Below, one piece after another: positions 1 through 6,944 of a stretch of DNA of 14,147 nt. Positions within the stretch are counted from its first letter, which is position 1; each line of letters begins with the position of its first letter. The position numbers and the translations under genes were made by a program. The notes under the pieces are model-generated. The model made no database searches. It saw only the letters and a list, made by a program, of their open reading frames with translations, and was not told the DNA's origin. This DNA is from Desulfuromusa sp. GTDB taxonomy: Bacteria > Desulfobacterota > Desulfuromonadia > Desulfuromonadales > Geopsychrobacteraceae. Location: assembly GCA_021647765.1 (NCBI GenBank), contig JAKIUD010000076.1:1-14147 (forward strand), in the 5' to 3' direction.

Positions 1-28
1 GAACACCTCCTGTTAGAATTTGGTGTTC
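1..28. repeat. Short inverted repeat at the window edge
   Basis: GAACACC (1-7) is the reverse complement of GGTGTTC (22-28), with a 14-nt loop. The rest of 1-164 holds no gene I can support. It contains two copies of TGGCACTT (about 85-92 and 110-117), which could be insertion-sequence debris. The role is unknown. Confidence 0.3.
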
Positions 29-164
29 ACAGGTTTACGCGGTTGCTATTCAATTGTCAGAGAACTATTGTCTTCGATGTACTGGCACTTTTTTTAGTCC
101 ACGATGTTGTGGCACTTACCAAATAAGAGCTATAAGTTTTGCTGTCACTTATTGGTGTTGCCTG

Positions 165-1370
165 TCAATCGGCATGCATAAATATACGAATCAACGGACT
201 GTTGTTTAACGCATAAAGTGGGATCCCGGCATTCTTTTCATACCAGGTTTCATCGGTCTCTTTATTGAGCATGACATGTCCCATCTTGACCTGGCTGAGT
301 CGATCCCGTATCAGCGGCAGAGCATTGGCAGAAACGTCGGCGCCCAACTCTTCAAAATCGCGCAGACTGTCCACAATCCATCCATCGGTGTCGGCAAGAG
401 CCACTTGATCGTTCATCAGGTAATAAAGAGCGCCGATTTCACGATCTGTTTCAATTGTCACGCTTGAACCATCTGAAGAACGAAACTTTCCTTCTCCGGT
501 CTGTAGCATAATCCGGTATAGGGATGCTTGACTGTCAAAACCTTTCCCCATCCGTTCTTTCCGTTTTTTACTGGAACTTTTCTTGTAATCGACAACATAG
601 ACCTTGCCATCGGGAAGTTCCAGCAACAGGTCAGCACTGCCATGGATCGGTTGTTGGTGTAAATGACCTGTCAGCCAGACTTCTACCCCAAGAACCTTTT
701 CACCGAGCGCCACCAATACCTCCCGCCAACGCCGGGCAGCCGTCAGAGTCTCTTTTTCCAGATGATAACGTTCAACCCGCCACTCGGGACGGTTAAGAAA
801 AGGTTTAATTGAAATGATCGCGTCAAGCAGTAAGATTGGAACTCGTTGCGTAACGTCCTCCTCACTGGGAAGGGGTTGGCCGGGAGCAAAAAGGTTTTCA
901 AAAACAGCGTGAGCCAAAGTTCCTTTAGACATCACATCCAGCTTCTCTGGTTCCCAATCTTTGGGTTCAAGACCCGACCGGTTAAGAAGCCAGGCCAATG
1001 GCGAGGTCATCAAAGTTTCCAGACTGCTTGGAGATTGTGACCGTATCGTTCCATCACTATTTTTCAAAATTTCCAGAAGATTATGCTCCAATTTCAGATC
1101 TTTGATTTCCAGTTCTCGTGGAGAGATCGGATCGGCATCGCCCGCCAAGGCAAGACCGCGGGCCTGGTTTCGACCTTCATCGGTATCAAGTTCAAGAATC
1201 AGAGACTCCGGTTCCTCTCCAATACCGAAAAGCGGTGCCATAAAGGGGAGACTGGACGAAGGGGACAATTGTTTCCCGTAAAAAACCTGTCTGGAGGGGT
1301 AGCTGCCTCGGGATAAGAATAGTTTTAGCAAGAGTGTCTCATTTGATTTTTTTGTTTGACTATTCCGCAA
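165..1370 (-). pseudogene. PD-(D/E)XK nuclease domain protein, probably a 5'-truncated AddB/RecB-like exonuclease
   Basis: The 401-residue frame ends in a RecB-family nuclease domain. The text SPSSLETLMTSPLAWLL matches the family's domain entry, the later GSADLLLELPDGKVYVVDYKK supplies the two acidic residues and lysine of the metal-dependent active site, and QASLYRIML matches the following conserved helix. In full-length relatives this domain lies at the end of a protein of roughly 900 residues, after inactive helicase-like domains. None of that is present here. The only upstream start is a TTG at 1370 inside the tandem repeat 1356-1416, with no convincing ribosome site, and past it lies the promoter of a divergent gene. 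I infer loss of the 5' part; nuclease-domain motifs look intact. A genuine short stand-alone nuclease is the alternative. The four-cysteine cluster known from AddB-type nucleases is not visible. Confidence 0.6.
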
Positions 1371-1416
1371 ACTATTGCTATTTAGTCTTGACTATTCCGC
1401 AAACTATTGCTATTTA
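1356..1416. repeat. Tandem 29-bp direct repeat (two copies, 32-bp period)
   Basis: Positions 1356-1384 and 1388-1416 are identical over 29 bases, separated by GTC. Each copy contains two ACTATT hexamers 12 bp apart. Each copy also has TTGACT, 17 bases, then TATTTA, so the repeat doubles a promoter. It overlaps the 5' end of the truncated nuclease frame on the other strand. Confidence 0.85.
1388..1416 (+). promoter_or_regulatory. Sigma-70-type promoter for the DUF4143 ATPase, duplicated upstream
   Basis: The -35 TTGACT is at 1388-1393, the spacer is 17 bp and the -10 TATTTA is at 1411-1416. The expected start of transcription, about 7 nt downstream, coincides with the ATG at 1423, so this copy should give a leaderless mRNA. 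The upstream copy (-35 at 1356, -10 at 1379-1384) would start near 1391 and give a leader of about 32 nt without a Shine-Dalgarno sequence. Confidence 0.6.
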
Positions 1417-1422
1417 TTCACC

Positions 1423-2541
1423 ATGAAACGTTTTCAACAAAATATCATTTCGCAGGATCTGAGCAAAAAAATGGTCTTCATCACTGGCCCACGCCAAGTC
1501 GGAAAAACCTATCTTGCTCAAGCCATCAGGGCTGGAATTGAAAAATCAGTCTATCTCAACTATGACAATTATTCCCATCGCGACATCATCCATCAAGCAG
1601 CATGGTTACCAGAGAGCAAATTACTCATTTTTGATGAACTGCACAAAATGGCCGATTGGAAAAACTATTTGAAAGGGATTTACGATACCAAGCCACCCCA
1701 GCAACAGATTCTTGTCACCGGCAGCGCACGACTCGATACCTTTCGTCAAAGTGGTGATTCTCTGGCAGGTCGTTTCTTCCGCCATCGCCTTAATCCATTG
1801 AGTATGGCGGAAATCCCCGCTGCAGGTGCGGCAGAACTAGACCGACTGCTGCTGCGGGGTGGTTTTCCAGAACCCTACCTAGCGGAAAGCGATGACGATG
1901 CCAAGCGTTGGCGGTTGCAATATATCGACGGGTTAATCCGTCACGACATTCTCGATTTTGAGAAAGTCCATGACTTCAAAGCCATTCAACTGACTCTGGA
2001 CTTGCTGCGACGTCGGGTCGGCTCTCCATTATCTTGGACATCTCTGGCTCGTGATGTAAATTGTGCACCAAACACAATTAAGCGCTACGTCGAAATCCTT
2101 GAGACCCTATTTATTATTTTCCGGGTCACCCCCCACCATCGCAACATCGCCCGGTCGCTGCTAAAAGAACCGAAAATATATTTTTACGATACCGGTATGG
2201 TTATCGGTGACGAAGGTGTAAAGCTGGAAAACCTGGTTGCGGTCAGTCTTTTGAAACATCTGAATTGGTTGGAGGACAGTCAGGGTCAACGTTGTGAGCT
2301 GCGCACATTGCGCACCAAGGAAGGCAAGGAGATCGACTTTGTCATGGTCATTGACGAAGTTCCCGAACTGATCATTGAAGTGAAACTTTCAGATAAAAAC
2401 CCGAGCCCATCTTTACGCTATTTTCAGCAGAAATATTCTCTTCCAGCCATGCAGGTGATTAAAAACCTGTCCACAGAACGGCTGGTAAACGGTATCCCGC
2501 TACGCCAAGCAACAACGTTTCTTAAAGAACTGGCAGTGTAA
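1423..2541 (+). CDS. AAA-family ATPase with C-terminal DUF4143 domain
   Basis: The 372-residue protein opens with a P-loop ATPase: Walker A GPRQVGKT at residues 22-29, Walker B LLIFDELHK around 68-75, and a sensor-like VTGSARLD further on. The C-terminal half fits DUF4143, including RSLLKEPKIYFYDTGM and a nuclease-like core, EIDFVM followed by IIEVKLS. Proteins of this type are common and often accessory in bacterial genomes; their substrate is not established and no partner gene sits here. I chose ATG 1423 over the upstream alternative start at 1375 because homology begins at MKRFQQNI and because 1375-1422 is the repeat/promoter. No Shine-Dalgarno is visible, which agrees with leaderless translation. 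The gene is complete; the neighbouring IS remnants suggest an acquired or rearranged locus. Confidence 0.85.
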   Translation: MKRFQQNIISQDLSKKMVFITGPRQVGKTYLAQAIRAGIEKSVYLNYDNYSHRDIIHQAAWLPESKLLIFDELHKMADWKNYLKGIYDTKPPQQQILVTGSARLDTFRQSGDSLAGRFFRHRLNPLSMAEIPAAGAAELDRLLLRGGFPEPYLAESDDDAKRWRLQYIDGLIRHDILDFEKVHDFKAIQLTLDLLRRRVGSPLSWTSLARDVNCAPNTIKRYVEILETLFIIFRVTPHHRNIARSLLKEPKIYFYDTGMVIGDEGVKLENLVAVSLLKHLNWLEDSQGQRCELRTLRTKEGKEIDFVMVIDEVPELIIEVKLSDKNPSPSLRYFQQKYSLPAMQVIKNLSTERLVNGIPLRQATTFLKELAV

Positions 2542-2602
2542 AATCATCACAACACCGTTCACAAGTAACATCAATCAGATAATTGACGTGGTAATAAAAA
2601 AG

Positions 2603-2756
2603 TGGACACTTTTCTAAGAGCGGGTTAGTACCCCTCAGAGGAGGTGTTTTTATGGGATTAAAGAGAAAACAGTATACGCAGGAATTTAAAGATTCAGCAG
2701 TTAAGCTGGTTACAGAACGGGGATATAAATTATCTGAAGCTTCGCGAAGTCTTGGC
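2603..2756 (+). mobile_element. IS3-family remnant: OrfA transposase N-terminal stub
   Basis: An ATG at 2652, after a good ribosome site (GAGGAGGTG, 2638-2646), encodes MGLKRKQYTQEFKDSAVKLV and continues to SEASRSLG. This is the N-terminal helix-turn-helix of IS3-family OrfA. Similarity stops at about 2756, where the frame runs into unrelated sequence (PCLTPKKINHA) up to a stop at 2882, so most of OrfA and all of the OrfB integrase are missing. The probable left end is near 2603 (TGGACACTTTT). Only a fragment of about 150 bp remains, so it cannot encode a working transposase. Confidence 0.65.
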
Positions 2757-2849
2757 CCATGTTTAACACCCAAAAAAATAAACCATGCAATATCAACTAG
2801 TTTCACGTCAAAAAAACATCGTCTGGCACTACATTTTTGTTTATTTGCG

Positions 2850-2996
2850 TTAAATGACAGATTTCAGTATTCCTCCTGGTGATGGTGATAACCCTAATAT
2901 TGCATATAGTTCCTGCAATTTTGGTTCTGCTACAGTTGCTTTGCGCACATGAAGTGTATGGCCATCGCGTTGTTTAAATGTTGCGGTGACCTGCTG
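2850..2996 (-). pseudogene. C-terminal fragment of a transposase (IS1634/IS4-like DDE type)
   Basis: On the minus strand the codons before the TAA at 2850-2852 read FKQRDGHTLHVRKATVAEPK, then LQELYAILGLSPSPGGILKSVI. This basic tail followed by a short helix resembles the extreme C-terminus of IS1634-type transposases; the family call is from memory of such tails. The open frame continues to 3224, but that part is only the antisense of the ammonium transporter. The fragment therefore begins near 2996. The sequence TGGCACTACA at 2824-2833, just past the stop, may be the terminal repeat of this element. It fused to the transporter remnant and replaced that gene's 5' half. Confidence 0.45.
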
Positions 2997-3579
2997 TTTG
3001 ATCGCAGTGACCACAACCCTGGCCGGAGCCGCAGGGGCCATTTCGGCAATGCTCACGACCTGGTTCAAGTATGGTAAGAGCGACATCAGCATGACATGTA
3101 ACGGTGCCCTGGCCGGTCTGGTTGGCATCACGGCTGGCTGCGCCAACGTCAGCCCGGCCTCAGCCGTAATTATTGGCTTCATTGCCGGGATTCTAGTGCT
3201 CTTTTTGGTGCTCTTTTTCGACAAACTTAAAATTGATGATCCGGTCGGGGCGATCTCGGTTCATGGTGTCTGCGGCGCCTGGGGAACTTTGGCCGCCGGG
3301 CTCTTCAACAGTGCCGGGTTCTCATTACACACTGTCGGTGTACAGTTAATCGGCATCGGCGTCTGCTTTGCCTGGGCCTTTGTTGCGGGCTTGGTTGTCT
3401 TCAAGCTCATCGACCTGACCATCGGGATGCGGGTCAGCGCCGAAGAAGAACTCGCGGGTCTCGACTTTTCAGAACATGGTGCCTGCGCCTATCCAGATTT
3501 TCATACGGTGCATGCCGGCGGCCTGGGCGCTGGCAGCAACTACGAGTCTCCGGTTACCGCACCTGTCAAGCAGTCCTGA
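2997..3579 (+). pseudogene. amt: Ammonium transporter (Amt/Rh family), 3' half only
   Basis: About 193 codons encode the last several membrane segments of an Amt protein, against a usual length above 400. The conserved text ISVHGVCGAWGTLAAGLF carries the second histidine of the twin-His pore and the signature that follows it. The C-terminal cytosolic tail is intact, with EELAGLDFSEHGACAYPDF. The first six or so membrane segments, with the first pore histidine and the Phe gate, are missing. The frame starts at a junction with the reversed transposase tail near 2995-3003, and the only starts nearby (GTG 2986) lie in that foreign DNA. I infer a non-functional remnant left by an IS-mediated deletion. 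The stop at 3577-3579 abuts the stop of the convergent exporter gene with no base between. Confidence 0.8.
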
Positions 3580-4209
3580 TCACTTATGGAGAGGCCGCAA
3601 CAGAAAGACTCCTAGCCCCAGAAGGACACAACCGGAAAGTTTGGGCAGAATCCGCTGCATGGCTTCACTTTTCGCAAAGCGGTTCCCCGCTTTTGCCGCA
3701 GCCAGACCAACTAGGCTGTAAACCGTAAAGCAGAGCAGGCTGGTCAGCAGCCCGTAGATCAGCATCTGCATGGCGACAGAGAGCGAGCCGGGAACATAGA
3801 ATTGGGGCAAGAGGGCAAAATAGAACAACAGTCCTTTGGGATTCAGCACGCTGGTTAAAATGCCCTGCCGGATCAGCACTCCGGTTGAAGATTCTCGGAC
3901 ATCTTCAGCTTGCAGGTTCGATCCCTTCGAACGCAGCAGGGTGAAGGCGAGATAAATCAGATAGGTGGCTCCCGCCAGTTGCACTGCTCGAAAAGCGTAT
4001 GGTGATGCGGCAAGAATGGAGGCCAGACCCAGAGTTACCAGCAGGGTATGGCCAACATAACCGAGCGCGACACCCAGTGCTGAAAAAACCGCCGCCTTCC
4101 CACCCTGAGACAAAGAACGGCCGGCAACGTAAATCATATCCGGCCCGGGTGTTATGATCAGGATCAGTACAGTGGTTAAAAACAGCCAGAAGGTTTGTGT
4201 CTGCATCAT
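3580..4209 (-). CDS. LysE/RhtB-family amino-acid exporter
   Basis: The 209-residue, very hydrophobic protein starts MMQTQTFWLFLTTVLILIIT and shows the family's early TPGPDM motif, then about five to six membrane segments. The family exports amino acids such as lysine, homoserine, threonine or cysteine metabolites across the inner membrane; the substrate here is not evident. The ATG at 4209 (or 4206) lies four bases after the stop of the upstream sulfhydrylase gene, and the G-rich end of that gene serves as ribosome site, so the two are very likely co-transcribed and translationally coupled. The pairing suggests export of homoserine, methionine or a related thiol, which is inference. The longer reading frame to 4317 is overlap with the upstream gene and is rejected. 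Confidence 0.85.
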   Translation of the reverse strand: MMQTQTFWLFLTTVLILIITPGPDMIYVAGRSLSQGGKAAVFSALGVALGYVGHTLLVTLGLASILAASPYAFRAVQLAGATYLIYLAFTLLRSKGSNLQAEDVRESSTGVLIRQGILTSVLNPKGLLFYFALLPQFYVPGSLSVAMQMLIYGLLTSLLCFTVYSLVGLAAAKAGNRFAKSEAMQRILPKLSGCVLLGLGVFLLRPLHK

Positions 4210-4213
4210 TGGT

Positions 4214-5563
4214 CTATCTGCCCCCCAAGGCAAGAGCCTGATCGAGGTCGGCCAGCAGGTCATCAATATGTTCAATCCCGATCGACAGCCGCACAAAATC
4301 GGGACCAACACCTGCATCTGATTGCTCTTCTTCTGTTAATTGGGCATGGGTGGTTGACGCCGGGTGGATCGCCAGGCTCTTGGCATCACCAATATTGGCC
4401 AGATGACTGAACAGTTTCAGGTTGTTGATAAACTGCTTGCCTTGCTCAAGGCCACCCTTGATCCCGAACCCGACCATGGCACCGAAGCCATTTTTAAGGT
4501 AACGTTTTGCCAGAGGGTGACTTGGGTGATTTTCCAGCCCGGGATAGACAACCCAACTAACCTGTTCATGCTTTTGTAGAAAGGTTGCGACCGCCAAAGC
4601 ATTACTGCAGTGACGCTCCATTCGCAGGGGGAGGGTCTCAACGCCCTGCAGGAGAAGGAAGCTGTTGAAAGGTGAGATACAAGCGCCAATATCCCGCATC
4701 AGAATCGTCCGGATACGGATGATGTAAGCCCCTTTCCCGACGGCCTGACTCCAAATCAGGTTATTGTAGGAGGGGTCGGGCTCGGTGAACATGGGGAACT
4801 TTCCCGATGCCACCCAGTCAAACTTGCCACTATCGACGACAATCCCGCCAATGCTTGTCCCATGTCCGCCGCAGAATTTTGTTAAAGAATGGATAACAAC
4901 ATCTGCGCCATACTCAAAAGGTCGGCATAGATGGGGCGTAGCCACTGTATTGTCGACAATCAATGGGATTTTGGCATCATGAGCGATCTTCGCAATCGCC
5001 TCAAAGTCCGGAACATCAAGGCTTGGGTTGCCGATGGTTTCGACAAAAAGACATTTGGTTTTGTCTGTAATCGCAGCCGCAAATTCTTCCGGCCTGGACG
5101 AATTTACAAAGGTGGTCTCGATTCCATATTGTGGCAAGGTATGAAGAAGCAGGTTGTAGGTGCCCCCATACAGGCTTGATGCCGCCACGACATGATCTCC
5201 ACTGCGGCAGATATTCATGATCGCGAAGGTTGTCGCCGCAGACCCGGAACTGGTAGTCAAGGCTCCAACGCCCCCTTCGAGGGCAGCCAGCCTTTTTTCA
5301 AGAACATCCGAAGTGGGGTTCATGATGCGGGTATAGATATTGCCGGTTTCATGCACCGGAAAATCATCAGGCCGCAGGCCCTCCTGATCCAAATTGAGGC
5401 GGGGTGCCCAGACTTCGGGTTTGAGCTTGAACAGGCTGGCCGCATCCTCGGTATCGGCGAATGTATAGCTGGTGGTCTGGTAGATCGGCACGGCGCGACT
5501 GCGGGTGGCGATATCAGGCTCTTGTCCGGCGTGCAACGCTAAAGTTTCAGGTTTCCAAGACAT
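4214..5563 (-). CDS. metY: O-acetylhomoserine aminocarboxypropyltransferase (O-acetylhomoserine sulfhydrylase), Cys/Met PLP enzyme
   Basis: The 449-residue protein belongs to the Cys/Met metabolism PLP-dependent family. It has ETLALHAGQEPD at the N-terminus, GNIYTRIMNPT, the substrate/PLP loop TSSGSAATTFA, VDNTVATPHLCRP, and HSLTKFCGGHG with the PLP lysine at about residue 229. The C-terminal SLAIHPASTTHAQL and VRLSIGIEHIDDL are typical of sulfhydrylases that make homocysteine from O-acetylhomoserine and sulfide. A segment at about residues 47-72 (LKPEVWAPRLNLDQEGLRPD and neighbours) is longer than in the members I know, where LF-L is followed almost directly by GNIYTR. The ATG at 5563 follows AGAGGAGAAAAAT, a good ribosome site. 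The exporter gene follows four bases downstream. The 82 bp upstream is too short for a SAM riboswitch and shows none. Confidence 0.92.
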   Translation of the reverse strand: MSWKPETLALHAGQEPDIATRSRAVPIYQTTSYTFADTEDAASLFKLKPEVWAPRLNLDQEGLRPDDFPVHETGNIYTRIMNPTSDVLEKRLAALEGGVGALTTSSGSAATTFAIMNICRSGDHVVAASSLYGGTYNLLLHTLPQYGIETTFVNSSRPEEFAAAITDKTKCLFVETIGNPSLDVPDFEAIAKIAHDAKIPLIVDNTVATPHLCRPFEYGADVVIHSLTKFCGGHGTSIGGIVVDSGKFDWVASGKFPMFTEPDPSYNNLIWSQAVGKGAYIIRIRTILMRDIGACISPFNSFLLLQGVETLPLRMERHCSNALAVATFLQKHEQVSWVVYPGLENHPSHPLAKRYLKNGFGAMVGFGIKGGLEQGKQFINNLKLFSHLANIGDAKSLAIHPASTTHAQLTEEEQSDAGVGPDFVRLSIGIEHIDDLLADLDQALALGGR

Positions 5564-5645
5564 ATTTTTCTCCTCTCAATAAGATCAACCCTCTTCCAAC
5601 GGCAATGAAAATTGCTGCTTTTCAACTTTTAGAACCATCATGGTC

Positions 5646-6176
5646 TCAACCTTGCGCCCCCCTCAATCGACAACTCAGGCTAAAGCCGGCAGTACTGCCC
5701 AATACCGCTCCAGGAATCCAGCTTAGGGAGCTAGCAACAAATGCTTCAGAACCGGCAAGGATCAGTATCAGATAGGCGGTGGCAGCATAAGCGAGAAAAT
5801 AGTGATAGCGCCACCGGCTTATTTGAGCGCTTTCCACAGGTCGCAGGATCAGCCCACTCAGAAGTCCGCCGAAGCCGACAAACAACACTCCACAAAGAAG
5901 ATGAAAGATGAGCGGCGGAGCGCCGCTGTGGAGCTCGTGCACTATGGGCAAGTGCCCGCCCCCGATGCCGAATTGCGGACAAATGGTCAAGGTTGCAAGG
6001 CCAGTTATGATCTGGATCAGAGTCAGCTTGGGGAAAAGCCTCCAATACGAGCGTAACAAACTGGATTCGACCCGTTTTACGACAATCTCGTCCAGTGCGA
6101 ATCCTGGCGAAACCTGTGGTGCTTCGATAAATTCTGCAAATTCCTGCAGCAGATCGGATTCTGATTTACTCTTCAT
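5646..6176 (-). CDS. Four-span membrane protein, candidate anti-sigma factor for the adjacent ECF sigma
   Basis: The 176-residue protein has a soluble N-terminus (1-48, acidic at first) and about four hydrophobic segments (51-69, 86-111, 124-142, 149-168). I do not recognise a named family. Its ATG at 6176 lies inside the end of the sigma factor gene (11-bp overlap), which implies coupled, stoichiometric synthesis, the usual arrangement for a sigma factor and its membrane anti-sigma. Between and within the first two membrane segments lie C66, H75, H80, H83, H92 and C95, a plausible metal or heme ligand set. The soluble N-terminus would be the part that holds the sigma factor. Function is inferred from context and topology; it resembles NrsF-type negative regulators in logic, but I cannot show homology. 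Confidence 0.6.
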   Translation of the reverse strand: MKSKSESDLLQEFAEFIEAPQVSPGFALDEIVVKRVESSLLRSYWRLFPKLTLIQIITGLATLTICPQFGIGGGHLPIVHELHSGAPPLIFHLLCGVLFVGFGGLLSGLILRPVESAQISRWRYHYFLAYAATAYLILILAGSEAFVASSLSWIPGAVLGSTAGFSLSCRLRGAQG

Positions 6177-6708
6177 TACGCGCCTCCTTCCCTGTTAGTT
6201 GACGGCGCAGCTTGCCGATTGCCCGGCTGGCAAGTTGTCGCACATTTACAGGAGACAACTGCAATTGATCGGCAATTTCACGAAAGGTCAGCCCGCTACT
6301 GAAGCGTAGTTCCAGCACCTGGCGCTGTGTTGAACTGAGGCTGGCAAGTTCTGGCAGGCTGGTATCAAGCGGCTCCCGCCCCTGTTGTTCTGGTGCCGGA
6401 TGGTTTGCAACGGCCACATCGTCAAGCGTTACGCAGGCCTGCTGTGTTTGTGTGCGGCGCAGATGATCGATCAGGGCATTGCGGGCGATGGTAAAGAACC
6501 ACGGCAAAAAAGGAATTTCAGATCGATAGCGGGCACGAGCGCGATGCAGCTTGACAAAAACGGCTTGAAACACTTCTTCCGCTTCAGTACGATCTCGCAG
6601 CTTGCCGAGCAGGTAGCCGAACAAACGGCTTTTGTGACGTGAATACAGCAACTCAAATGCCTCCAGGTTTCCCTCGGCATAATCCTGCATCAGTTCTTCA
6701 TCGGTCAA
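6166..6708 (-). CDS. ECF (group IV) RNA polymerase sigma factor
   Basis: The 180-residue protein has the two ECF domains. Region 2 spans about residues 10-90 and includes AFELLYSRHKSRLFGYLLG, AEEVFQAVFVKLHRAR and PWFFTIARNALIDHLRR. Region 4 spans about 118-170, with LSSTQRQVLELRFSSGLTFR and the helix-turn-helix EIADQLQLSPVNVRQLASRA. There is no extra C-terminal domain. The start is a TTG at 6708, with AAGGG about 9 bases upstream; an in-frame TGA lies just before it, so no longer version is possible. It binds core polymerase and would direct it to the CTGTCACA-N16-CGTT promoters found in front of this gene and of the divergent gene at 6945, implying autoregulation. The next gene overlaps it and probably encodes its anti-sigma. 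Confidence 0.9.
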   Translation of the reverse strand: MTDEELMQDYAEGNLEAFELLYSRHKSRLFGYLLGKLRDRTEAEEVFQAVFVKLHRARARYRSEIPFLPWFFTIARNALIDHLRRTQTQQACVTLDDVAVANHPAPEQQGREPLDTSLPELASLSSTQRQVLELRFSSGLTFREIADQLQLSPVNVRQLASRAIGKLRRQLTGKEARNEE

Positions 6709-6736
6709 TGCGCTTCACCCTTCTCTCCCTTGCTAG

Positions 6737-6764
6737 AACGTAAGGTATCAGAGTTATGTGACAG
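6737..6764 (-). promoter_or_regulatory. Predicted ECF promoter of the sigma/anti-sigma operon
   Basis: Read on the minus strand, CTGTCACA occupies 6764-6757, 16 bases follow, and CGTT is at 6740-6737. Transcription would start near 6729, about 20 nt before the TTG start. The divergent gene has the same two boxes with the same spacing, which is the main support. The -35 box resembles the TGTCACA reported for ECF41 sigma factors, though this sigma lacks their C-terminal domain. Confidence 0.65.
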
Positions 6765-6860
6765 CTCGAAGATATTTTTACACTCTTTTTTCTCTTTTGT
6801 GTTCAAAATTACGGTCAAGAACTTCCCGTTATCAGAAGCATAGAAGTTTTTCTCTAAACG

Positions 6861-6888
6861 CTGTCACAAAGTCTGTTCCAACTGCGTT
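6861..6888 (+). promoter_or_regulatory. Predicted ECF promoter of the DUF6448 gene
   Basis: CTGTCACA is at 6861-6868, the spacer is 16 bases (6869-6884) and CGTT is at 6885-6888. A start near 6895 would give a leader of about 50 nt ending in the ribosome site AAGGAGGAG. It matches the promoter on the opposite strand at 6764-6737 in both boxes and in spacing. Confidence 0.65.
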
Positions 6889-6944
6889 TACTGGGTAGAG
6901 GCACACATCAGGACGCCGAATCCAATCATCCCAAGGAGGAGAAA

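Noticed and set aside
80..120. Repeated TGGCACTT similar to TGGCACTACA near 2824
   Set aside because: Similarity is limited to about seven bases, too little to claim the two ends of one insertion sequence.
2997..3224. Upstream part of a minus-strand frame ending at 2850
   Set aside because: This part is the antisense of the amt remnant (repetitive Ala/Val/Thr text). Only the last 45 or so codons look like transposase.
5564..5645. SAM riboswitch before the sulfhydrylase gene
   Set aside because: The gap is only 82 bp. The one hairpin seen (GCAAT-GAAA-ATTGC) is too small and no SAM-aptamer core is present.
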